Positions 1 to 5,408 of a stretch of DNA of 8,150 nt are shown piece after piece. Within the stretch, counting starts at the first letter, position 1. Each line of letters opens with the position of its first letter. Source of the DNA: JAAYZQ01 sp034428935 (lineage in GTDB: Bacteria; Chloroflexota; Anaerolineae; JAAYZQ01). The notes under the pieces are model-generated. The model was given only the letters and a program-made list of their open reading frames with translations. It was not told the origin of the DNA and ran no database searches. Both the position numbers and the translations under genes were made by a program. Location of the stretch: positions 1 to 8,150 of the forward strand of contig DAOUHB010000212.1 of assembly GCA_034428935.1 (NCBI GenBank). Reading direction: 5' to 3'.

Positions 1-1
1 T

Positions 2-565
2 TCTGTCTGGTTTTTGCCCCTCAGCGCCGCATTGGCCCTGCCCCTGCCCATCGTAACCGCCGGCCTGTGTTTCGTGACGAACCAGGTGACGCGGGCCAAA
101 GCCGTGAGCATGCAGACCTTTGCGACGGGGATGCGGCGCTACTGGCGAAAGGCCCTGGGGGTGACCGCCATCAACGTGGTGGTGCTCCTGATCGTCGCCA
201 GCAACCTGCGCTTCTACGCGTCGCTGGAGGGCGCCTGGACCAGCCTCGCCCTGGGGATCTGGCTGGCGCTGGCCTGCTACTGGCTATTGGTTCAGATCTA
301 CTGGTTTCCCATCATCCTGGAGATGGAGAACGACCGCGTGCTGCTGGGGCTGCGCAATGCCCTGGTAATGGTCGTCCTTTCGCCCGGCTTTATCATCGTC
401 ATCGGCCTCATCGTGCTCGTGCTCCTCGTCGTCGGCACGCTGCTCACGCTGCCGGCCATCCTGCTCCTGGCGTCGCTGTCGCTCCTCATCGCCAACCACG
501 CCACCCGCAGCCGGTTGGCCCGCATCCGCAAGAAGCCGTACAGGCCTGGGCCCGATGACGAATAG
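2..565 (+). CDS. Multi-pass membrane protein, YesL/DUF624-like, 5' end outside window
   Basis: The frame is open from the window edge, so the gene is probably truncated on the left; the TTG at 14 is only an internal candidate start. About 187 residues are visible. They contain roughly five hydrophobic segments (near the edge, then about 155-220, 235-315, 350-425 and 425-495) and end in a basic cytosolic tail (ATRSRLARIRKKPYRPGPDDE region). The opening LPLPIVTAG, followed by a soluble loop with FATGMRRYWRKA and a second membrane helix, recalls the YesL/DUF624 family, where LPIVTIG precedes a charged loop. YesL proteins sit in the cytoplasmic membrane and often lie near carbohydrate transporters, but their molecular role is unknown. 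No such neighbour is visible here. The family call is from memory of the motif pattern; an unrelated polytopic membrane protein is possible. The gene converges on the tRNA downstream and ends 10 bases before the shared terminator. Confidence 0.6.
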   Translation, partial: SVWFLPLSAALALPLPIVTAGLCFVTNQVTRAKAVSMQTFATGMRRYWRKALGVTAINVVVLLIVASNLRFYASLEGAWTSLALGIWLALACYWLLVQIYWFPIILEMENDRVLLGLRNALVMVVLSPGFIIVIGLIVLVLLVVGTLLTLPAILLLASLSLLIANHATRSRLARIRKKPYRPGPDDE

Positions 566-575
566 GCAAAATAAA

Positions 576-602
576 AACGATCCCGGTTCCGGGATCGTTC
601 TT
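576..602. terminator. Bidirectional intrinsic terminator between membrane-protein gene and tRNA-Leu
   Basis: A perfect 11-base inverted repeat (AACGATCCCGG at 576-586, CCGGGATCGTT at 589-599) can form a 9-10 bp stem with a 4-6 base loop. On the minus strand it is followed by TTTTTATTTT (complement of 568-577), a good U-tract for ending the tRNA transcript. On the plus strand the tail is only TTCTT, weaker but suitably placed 10 bases after the membrane-protein stop codon. It therefore probably ends both convergent transcripts, and better for the tRNA. Confidence 0.85.
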
Positions 603-634
603 GCGTATGGGCATCCGGCTGCCCATCCATTCAA

Positions 635-717
635 TGCCCCCGAGAGGACTTGAACCTCCACGCCCTTGCGGGCACAGGTCCTCAACCTGCCGCGTATGCC
701 AATTCCGCCACGGGGGC
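635..717 (-). tRNA. tRNA-Leu, anticodon GAG
   Basis: The minus strand folds into a complete 83-base type II tRNA. The acceptor stem GCCCCCG/CGGGGGC is perfect (711-717 with 636-642), and the discriminator is A at 635. The D arm is GCGGAATTGGCATACGC. The anticodon stem is GCAGG/CCTGT around the loop TTGAGGA, giving anticodon GAG (681-683). The long variable arm has a GCCC-GCAA-GGGC stem, and the T arm is GGAGG-TTCAAGT-CCTCT. The long variable arm with A73 and anticodon GAG identifies a leucine tRNA reading CUC and CUU. The 3' CCA is not encoded (the next bases are TTG), so a CCA-adding enzyme must complete it. It is a monocistronic gene with its own promoter about 11 bases upstream and a terminator 33 bases downstream. 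Confidence 0.96.
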
Positions 718-728
718 TATACGGCCAG

Positions 729-757
729 ATTATACCGACATTTGGCCGGATTGTCAA
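729..757 (-). promoter_or_regulatory. Sigma-70 promoter of tRNA-Leu (perfect consensus)
   Basis: On the minus strand the -35 box TTGACA (752-757) and -10 box TATAAT (729-734) both match the consensus at six of six positions and are separated by exactly 17 bases. Transcription should start near 722, leaving only about five bases before the mature tRNA 5' end at 717. Perfect boxes fit the high transcription expected of a stable RNA gene. Confidence 0.93.
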
Positions 758-761
758 TTTG

Positions 762-786
762 CACAAAACGCAAGGCGGCTCGCCGC
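762..786 (-). terminator. Weak candidate terminator after the zinc-ribbon gene
   Basis: On the minus strand a GC-only hairpin (GCGG-CGAG-CCGC, 775-786) is followed within a few bases by TTGCGTTTT. It lies about 28 bases after the zinc-ribbon stop codon and just upstream of the tRNA promoter, where a terminator is expected. The stem is only 4-5 bp and the T-run is interrupted, so the call is tentative. Confidence 0.35.
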
Positions 787-813
787 TCGCGCCGCGGGGC
801 GCTGGCCTGTCCC

Positions 814-1359
814 TCAGATGCCACCCTGGGCCAGGAGAAAGATGGCCACGGCCACCAGCCCGACCAACATGGCGCCCATGAGCAGGACGACCAGGATCAG
901 GTAGCGGCTCTGTCCCCCGGCGGCCGGCTCGGTTTCCAGGGGCCGCAGGGCGGGATAGATCCGTTCCTGGACCTCGGCCGGCGCTTGCTTCGTGGGCAGC
1001 TCGTGGAGCCAGTCGGGCAGTTCGGGGGCGGCCAGGGGCGTGGCTTCGTCCGGCTGCCACGTGGTCTCCATCTCGGCCTGCGGTGTCGCCGCCGGCGGCG
1101 CTCCTGCGCCCGCCACCCAGAAGTCCGCCCCGGCCACGGCCAACTGCTGCAGGTTGAGAGCCATGCCCTTCAGGCCCTGCCCGCACCGCGGACAAAAGTC
1201 CGCGGCGGGCACGATGCCGTGGCAGCGTGGGCAGAGTACCCTATCTTCTCCCCGGAGAAGCGTGCCGCAGGTGCGGCAGAAATAGCCGCTCTCCTCGGCG
1301 CCGCACTCGGGGCAGGAGATGGGCTCGCTGTTCGTCTCTGACTCGTCTCCCGGCTTCAT
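814..1359 (-). CDS. Double zinc-ribbon protein with C-terminal transmembrane anchor
   Basis: The product is 181 residues. Two treble-clef style zinc ribbons sit at the N-terminus: C16-x2-C19 with C28-x2-C31, and C43-x2-C46 with C56-x2-C59, each pair separated by a short loop. A 90-residue linker follows, rich in Ala, Pro and Glu, including ELPDWLHELP. One hydrophobic helix (about 153-176) ends the chain, so the ribbons should face the cytoplasm with the protein held in the membrane by its tail. There is no signal peptide. The ATG at 1359 has AGGGG six bases upstream and its own promoter (1389-1417). Proteins of this layout are common in Chloroflexota and Actinobacteria but mostly uncharacterised. 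Ribbons of this kind often serve as protein-protein or nucleic-acid binding modules. The gene is divergent from moxR, which may mean related roles. No enzymatic motif is visible and I assign no function. Confidence 0.85.
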   Translation of the reverse strand: MKPGDESETNSEPISCPECGAEESGYFCRTCGTLLRGEDRVLCPRCHGIVPAADFCPRCGQGLKGMALNLQQLAVAGADFWVAGAGAPPAATPQAEMETTWQPDEATPLAAPELPDWLHELPTKQAPAEVQERIYPALRPLETEPAAGGQSRYLILVVLLMGAMLVGLVAVAIFLLAQGGI

Positions 1360-1388
1360 AGGCAGCCCCTTCCCTCACGGTTGACCCC

Positions 1389-1417
1389 ATTCTACCCCAG
1401 GACGGGGAAAACGGCAA
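1389..1417 (-). promoter_or_regulatory. Sigma-70 promoter of the zinc-ribbon gene
   Basis: On the minus strand the -35 box is TTGCCG (1412-1417, four of six), the spacer is 17 bases and the -10 box is TAGAAT (1389-1394, five of six). Predicted start is near 1382, giving a leader of about 22 bases that contains the Shine-Dalgarno sequence. Confidence 0.7.
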
Positions 1418-1418
1418 C

Positions 1419-1433
1419 CGCGGCAGAGCCGCG
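1419..1433. promoter_or_regulatory. Small palindrome in the divergent promoter region
   Basis: CGCGGC-AGA-GCCGCG is a perfect 6-base inverted repeat abutting the -35 box of the zinc-ribbon promoter and lying about 50 bases upstream of the moxR -10 box. It could be an operator for a dimeric regulator controlling one or both divergent genes, or simply GC-rich chance; there is only one copy in the window. Confidence 0.25.
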
Positions 1434-1483
1434 TGGCGCCTTTGGCGTACGGCATGGCTCAACTACCCTTTTCCCCGAAAACC

Positions 1484-1492
1484 TGGTATAAT
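1484..1492 (+). promoter_or_regulatory. Extended -10 promoter of moxR
   Basis: TGGTATAAT contains a perfect TATAAT (1487-1492) preceded by the TGn extension. No convincing -35 box lies 16-18 bases upstream (TACCCT at 1464 is poor), as is usual for extended -10 promoters. Expected start is near 1499, with a leader of about 55 bases to the ATG at 1554. Confidence 0.7.
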
Positions 1493-1553
1493 CACGCTTC
1501 GCCAGACGACACCAACGGTCCGGTCGAGCCAGTACCCGGCGAGGAGTGATACC

Positions 1554-2507
1554 ATGCAAGACGTTCAAGCGATTGCGCAAAGGATCACGGATAACGTGGA
1601 AAAGGTCATCGTGGGCAAACACGATGCCGTCCAGTTGACCGTCGTCGCGCTGCTCTGCCAGGGGCACGTGCTCATCGAGGACGTGCCCGGCACGGGCAAA
1701 ACCATGCTTGCCAAGTCTGTGGCCCGCTCTCTGGGCTGCAGTTTCCGCCGTATTCAGTTTACGCCCGACATGCTCCCCAGCGACGTGACGGGTGTCTCGG
1801 TATTTAATCAGAAGACGCGCGAGTTCGAGTTTCGCCCGGGCCCCGTTCTGGCCCAGATCGTCCTCACGGACGAGATCAACCGCGCGACACCCAAGACCCA
1901 GTCTGCCCTTCTGGAGGCGATGGAAGAGCGCCAGGTCACCGTGGACGGTGTGACCTATGCCATGGAGCAGCCCTTCCTGGTCCTCGCCACGCAGAATCCC
2001 ATCGAGTACGAAGGCACGTTTCCCCTGCCCGAAGCGCAGCTCGACCGCTTCATGTTGCGTATCGGGCTGGGTTATCCCGAATCGCGGGACGAGCTGATCA
2101 TGCTCGACCGCCAGCAGCACACCCATCCGGTCAACCGGCTGGAGCAGGTGGTATCGAGGGAAGAGCTGGTCGAGGCCCAGGGGCGCATCAAGGACGTGTA
2201 CCTGGACGACCTGGTAAAGGAATACATTGTCAAACTGGTGAATTCCACGCGAAAGCATCCCGACGTGTACCTGGGCGCCAGCCCCCGGGGCAGTATTGCC
2301 CTGTACCGGACCGGGCAGGCGCGTGCTGCCGTGTTGGGACGCGACTATGTGATCCCCGACGACGTCAAGGCCCTGGCTGCGGCGACGTTGGCTCACCGTC
2401 TTATCATCAGCCCCTCGGCGCGCATCAAGAACGTCGATCCTCGGGCCGTCATCCAGGAGGTGCTGGATAGCACGCCTGTGCCCGGTGCTCGGGTACGCAG
2501 TGCGTGA
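1554..2507 (+). CDS. MoxR-family AAA+ ATPase
   Basis: The product is 317 residues, the usual MoxR length. Walker A is DVPGTGKT (43-50); Walker B is IVLTDE with D106-E107, followed by INRATPKTQSALLEAMEE, a hallmark of the family. Sensor 1 is TQNP (146-149), followed by the EGTFPLPEAQLDRF stretch typical of MoxR. Sensor 2 is GASPRG (241-246) in the C-terminal helical lid. All nucleotide-binding and hydrolysis residues are present. MoxR ATPases form rings and act as chaperones that help insert cofactors or mature partner complexes, usually with VWA-domain proteins. The ATG at 1554 has GAGGAG seven bases upstream. Unlike the common moxR-DUF58-transglutaminase operon, no DUF58 or VWA gene follows; the next gene is a radical SAM protein beyond a hairpin. 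The family is certain; the client protein is unknown. Confidence 0.95.
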   Translation: MQDVQAIAQRITDNVEKVIVGKHDAVQLTVVALLCQGHVLIEDVPGTGKTMLAKSVARSLGCSFRRIQFTPDMLPSDVTGVSVFNQKTREFEFRPGPVLAQIVLTDEINRATPKTQSALLEAMEERQVTVDGVTYAMEQPFLVLATQNPIEYEGTFPLPEAQLDRFMLRIGLGYPESRDELIMLDRQQHTHPVNRLEQVVSREELVEAQGRIKDVYLDDLVKEYIVKLVNSTRKHPDVYLGASPRGSIALYRTGQARAAVLGRDYVIPDDVKALAAATLAHRLIISPSARIKNVDPRAVIQEVLDSTPVPGARVRSA

Positions 2508-2552
2508 TCGCGGCCCCTGGAACCCGTTGCTCCCCGGGAGCGCAGATCAATC

Positions 2553-2586
2553 CCTGCCGGGCAAGGCCGCCCGGCAGGTCTTGTCG
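2553..2586 (+). terminator. Hairpin terminator or attenuator after moxR
   Basis: A perfect 10 bp stem, CCTGCCGGGC (2553-2562) with GCCCGGCAGG (2569-2578), encloses the 6-base loop AAGGCC and is followed by TCTTGTCG. The stem is very strong but the T-tract is poor, so it may terminate incompletely. It lies 46 bases after the moxR stop codon. Confidence 0.6.
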
Positions 2587-2609
2587 CCTGTCGCCATGAC
2601 GCGACGGGC
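2586..2609 (+). promoter_or_regulatory. Second hairpin just upstream of the radical SAM gene
   Basis: GCCTGTCGC (2586-2594) pairs with GCGACGGGC (2601-2609) over nine positions with one G-T pair, loop CATGAC. It begins right after the stronger hairpin and ends about eight bases before the Shine-Dalgarno sequence of the radical SAM gene. It could tune translation, protect mRNA ends or be part of the termination signal. No promoter is seen between this hairpin and the gene. Confidence 0.4.
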
Positions 2610-2628
2610 CTGGAATAGGAAGAGTTAG

Positions 2629-4386
2629 ATGCCCAACACGGATCTCGTATTGCTGCACGCGCCAAGCGTGTACGACTTTCGGCAACGTTCGATCTTGTAC
2701 GGACCGGTGAGCGACCTGGTCCCCAGCACCCCGGTCTTTGAGATGTATCCCATCGGGTTCACGACCATCGCCGAGTACCTGGAGCGCAATGGCTTTCGGG
2801 TGCGCATCGTCAACCTTGCCGTCCGCATGCTGAACGGAGAACGCTTTGACGCGGAAAAACTGATCCGCAAGCTGAACCCGGCGGTCTTTGGCATCGACCT
2901 GCACTGGATGCCGCACGCCCACGGCGCCGTAGAGATCGCGCGCCTGTGCAAGCAATACCATCCGGATACGCCGGTCATGTTTGGCGGCTTTTCCTCCAGC
3001 TACTTTCACGAGGAGCTGGTCGCCCGCCCCGAGGTGGACTATGTGGTGCGCGGCGATTCGACCGAGGTGCCTGTCCTGCAGTTGATGCAGCACCTGGCGG
3101 GCCGGCCCGGGGCCCCGGCCCTGGCCGAGATTCCCAACCTGACCTGGCAGGACGCCGATGGCACGATCCGTGCCAACGAGGTGACTTACAGCCCCGACAA
3201 CCTGGACCACGTGCTCATCGATTATAGCTACGTGGTCAAGGCCGTGGCCCGCTATCGCGACCTGGCCAGTTTCGTGCCTTTCAAGGGCTGGCTGGGCTAT
3301 CCCATCACCGCCGCCCTCAGCGTGCGGGGCTGCTCGCACAACTGCCGCACCTGTGGCGGCTCGGCCGCCACCTTTGCCGCCCTGCACAAGCGGCGCAAGC
3401 CCGCCTTTCGCGCGCCCGAGGACCTTGCCCAGGACATTCGCAACATCTCGCGCTTTAGCAAGGGGCCTGTGTTCATCCTGGGCGACATCCGGCAGGCCGG
3501 GCAGGACTATGCCGACCGTTTCCTGCGGGCCATCCACGGCTACCAGGGGCCGGTCATCCTCGAGCTCTTTGGCGACGCGGACCGCGATTTTATCCGGCGC
3601 GTGGCCGATGCCATGCCCAACTGGACGCTCGAGATCTCGCTGGAGACCCACAGCGATGAGGTCCGTTCGGCCTTTGGCCGCCCCTACAAGAACGCGGAAA
3701 TCGAGAATACCATGCGCTATGCCCTGGAGGCAGGGGTCAAGCGCCTGGACGTGTTTTTCATGATCGGCCTGCCCAAGCAGGATTACCAATCGGTCATGGA
3801 CACCGTCGACTACTGCGAGTACCTGATGCGAGACCTGGACGCCGTGCCCCAGGGCTCGGAGCGAAGGCTCATCCCCTTCATCTCGCCCCTGGCGCCCTTC
3901 CTGGATCCCGGCAGCCCGGTGTTCGAAAATCCGGAGCGCTACGGCTATCATTTCTTTGCCCGCAGCCTGGAGGAGCACCGCCAGGCGCTGGTCCAGCCCA
4001 GTTGGAAGTATGTTCTGAACTACGAGACGCGCTGGCTGAACCGCGACGAGATCGTGGACAGCACCTACGAGGCCGGCATGCGCCTGAACCGGCTCAAGGC
4101 GCGCTACGGCCTGGTGGAGAAAGAGCAGGCCGAGCGCACAGAGGCGCGCATCCTCAAGGCCCGGCGCCTCATCGGCCAGATCGACGACATCATGAGCATC
4201 CAGGATGAGGAGCGCCGTGGCCGGCTGCTGCGGGCCATCAAGCCGCAGGTGGACGATGCCAACCTGTCGACGGTTTGCGACAAGACCGAGCTGAACGTTC
4301 CCCTGAAGGGCCTGAGGCTGAACCTGCCCCGGGCGGCCTGTTTCTTTGTCGAGCATTCGTTCAAGAGCCTGCTGTCCCGGTTGTAG
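2629..4386 (+). CDS. B12-binding-type radical SAM protein
   Basis: The product is 585 residues. Residues 1 to about 150 look like a cobalamin-binding Rossmann domain: IGFTTIAEYLERNGF near the start, VFGIDLHW (86-93), the MFGGFSSSYF glycine pair (G119-G120) and VDYVVRGDSTEVP. The radical SAM core follows, with the iron-sulfur motif C235-x3-C239-x2-C242 inside RGCSHNCRTCGG and later segments LEISLETHSDEV and VFFMIGLPKQDY. The last 130 residues are charged and largely helical. The protein should cleave S-adenosylmethionine through a [4Fe-4S] cluster, possibly with cobalamin, but no canonical DxHxxG cobalamin-ligand motif is evident. It resembles the uncharacterised B12/radical SAM group typified by Thermoplasma Ta0216, a recollection I cannot test here. 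The ATG at 2629 has AGGAAGAG upstream (2617-2624). It is tightly coupled to the kinase that follows. Substrate unknown. Confidence 0.9.
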   Translation: MPNTDLVLLHAPSVYDFRQRSILYGPVSDLVPSTPVFEMYPIGFTTIAEYLERNGFRVRIVNLAVRMLNGERFDAEKLIRKLNPAVFGIDLHWMPHAHGAVEIARLCKQYHPDTPVMFGGFSSSYFHEELVARPEVDYVVRGDSTEVPVLQLMQHLAGRPGAPALAEIPNLTWQDADGTIRANEVTYSPDNLDHVLIDYSYVVKAVARYRDLASFVPFKGWLGYPITAALSVRGCSHNCRTCGGSAATFAALHKRRKPAFRAPEDLAQDIRNISRFSKGPVFILGDIRQAGQDYADRFLRAIHGYQGPVILELFGDADRDFIRRVADAMPNWTLEISLETHSDEVRSAFGRPYKNAEIENTMRYALEAGVKRLDVFFMIGLPKQDYQSVMDTVDYCEYLMRDLDAVPQGSERRLIPFISPLAPFLDPGSPVFENPERYGYHFFARSLEEHRQALVQPSWKYVLNYETRWLNRDEIVDSTYEAGMRLNRLKARYGLVEKEQAERTEARILKARRLIGQIDDIMSIQDEERRGRLLRAIKPQVDDANLSTVCDKTELNVPLKGLRLNLPRAACFFVEHSFKSLLSRL

Positions 4387-4391
4387 ACATC

Positions 4392-5258
4392 ATGGAAACA
4401 CGGAGTGCGCCGTTGGCCGAGTCAATTCCCGATTTCGTCGTCGTGGGTCACATCTGCCAGGACCTGCTGCCCAATGGAGGGCTGAGCCTGGGCGGCTCGG
4501 TCTCGTATGCCGCGACCACGGCACTGCAGATGGGCTATCGCGTCGGCATCGTCACCAGCGCCGGGCCGGACATGGACCTGAAAGCGGCGTTGCCCGGCGC
4601 CGAGATCCTGTGCGACCGGGCAGCCGAGACCACCCTATTCGAGAACATCTATCATAACGGGCAGCGGACACAGATCCTCCACCGCCAGGCCAACCTGCTC
4701 ACCTGCCGGCAGATCCCGCCCGCCTGGCGCCAGGCTCCCATGGCCTACCTGGGATCCATCGACCAGGAGATCGACGACAGCGTCTTTCACTGCTTCAGGC
4801 CCGGCGTCAGGACCGGCGTCATGCCCCAGGGGTTCTTCCGCAAGTGGGACGAGCGCGGCCACGTCTACTTTACCGAGTGGACGCCACCCGAGTCTGTCCT
4901 GCGGCGCATCAACCTCCTGGTCCTCAGCGAGCTGGATGTGCCCGAGCCCCTGGAGCTGGCAGAGTCCTGGGCCGAGTTCGTCGGGATCGTGGTCGTAACC
5001 CACGCCGAGCGGGGAGCGACGGTCTTTCAGGCTGGGGAGAGGCGGCATTACCCGACCCGGCCCGCCCGCCAGGTGGATCCCACGGGCGCCGGCGACGTCT
5101 TTGCCGCTGCCTTTCTCATCCGCCTGACCGAGACGGGCGATGCAGGCCAGGCGGCCATCTTTGCCAATACCGTCGCCTCGTTCTCGGTGGAAGGACCGGG
5201 TGTGAGTGGCATACCGGATAGGACGACCGTCGAGGAATATCTGAAGGGAGTTCGCTGA
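4392..5258 (+). CDS. PfkB-family sugar/nucleoside kinase
   Basis: The product is 288 residues from the ATG at 4392, slightly shorter than ribokinase. The N-terminal strand VVVGHICQDLL leads to the glycine motif GGSVSYAA (34-41). The C-terminal PfkB signature DPTGAGDVFAAAF has the catalytic base D235 and the anion hole GAGD (232-235). The enzyme should transfer phosphate from ATP to a hydroxyl of a sugar, polyol or nucleoside in the cytoplasm. The pattern VVGxxxxDxL, GGSxSYAA, TTxFENxY and RQVDPTGAGD recalls the myo-inositol 3-kinase branch more than ribokinase or fructokinase; this is inference. The ATG lies five bases after the radical SAM stop and has no clear Shine-Dalgarno, suggesting translational coupling. 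An alternative start is the TTG at 4413, with GGAG seven bases upstream; the conserved fold begins only after it. An upstream in-frame TTG at 4275 would overlap the previous gene and add unrelated sequence. Confidence 0.88.
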   Translation: METRSAPLAESIPDFVVVGHICQDLLPNGGLSLGGSVSYAATTALQMGYRVGIVTSAGPDMDLKAALPGAEILCDRAAETTLFENIYHNGQRTQILHRQANLLTCRQIPPAWRQAPMAYLGSIDQEIDDSVFHCFRPGVRTGVMPQGFFRKWDERGHVYFTEWTPPESVLRRINLLVLSELDVPEPLELAESWAEFVGIVVVTHAERGATVFQAGERRHYPTRPARQVDPTGAGDVFAAAFLIRLTETGDAGQAAIFANTVASFSVEGPGVSGIPDRTTVEEYLKGVR

Positions 5259-5308
5259 GGTACGACGCCCTCGGCGCGAGGAGCACTTTACCATATATAT
5301 CACCCTTC

Positions 5309-5337
5309 TTGAGTTTTATGAAAAGCTGTGCTACAAT
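5309..5337 (+). promoter_or_regulatory. Sigma-70 promoter of the xer operon
   Basis: TTGAGT (5309-5314, four of six) and TACAAT (5332-5337, five of six) are separated by exactly 17 bases, and TG lies one base upstream of the -10 box, adding an extended -10 contact. The AT-rich stretch CATATATAT (5292-5300) falls where an UP element would bind. Predicted start is at about 5344. Confidence 0.8.
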
Positions 5338-5343
5338 AGGGGT

Positions 5344-5387
5344 GTCGCCGATTCCAATGAGACGAGCTTGCGTTGGCTCGTGGCGAC
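5344..5387 (+). promoter_or_regulatory. Structured 5' leader of the xer transcript
   Basis: From the predicted transcription start the RNA can fold into a two-tier hairpin. GTCGCC (5344-5349) pairs with GGCGAC (5382-5387) and ACGAGC (5362-5367) pairs with GCTCGT (5376-5381), enclosing the loop TTGCGTTG. The two right arms are directly adjacent while 12 unpaired bases lie between the left arms. It ends four bases before the purine-rich ribosome-binding region (5392-5404). Such a cap could stabilise the mRNA or tune translation. It matches no riboswitch class I recognise. Confidence 0.4.
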
Positions 5388-5408
5388 GGATAAGGAAGGG
5401 GGAGTACG

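Noticed and set aside
284..1195. A 303-codon minus-strand open frame
   Set aside because: It runs through the tRNA-Leu, the terminator and the membrane-protein gene and reads the zinc-ribbon gene out of frame, so it cannot be a sensible gene.
2449..4356. A 635-codon open frame on the minus strand across the radical SAM gene
   Set aside because: It lies antisense to a gene with clear catalytic motifs, has no recognisable domain, and its low-complexity His/Gly/Val/Asp-rich translation is what codon bias in a high-GC gene yields on the opposite strand.
4275..4391. Upstream TTG start extending the PfkB kinase by 39 residues
   Set aside because: The extension overlaps the radical SAM coding region, is Pro/Gly/Glu-rich and unlike any PfkB N-terminus.
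5259..5290. CCTCG-GCG-CGAGG hairpin after the kinase gene as a terminator
   Set aside because: The stem is 5 bp with a 3-base loop and has no T-tract immediately after it, so it is too weak to call.
5287..5312. AT-rich stretch with CATATATAT upstream of xer as a possible dif site
   Set aside because: The flanking arms show no 11-base inverted symmetry like known dif sites; its spacing upstream of the -35 box fits an UP-type element better.
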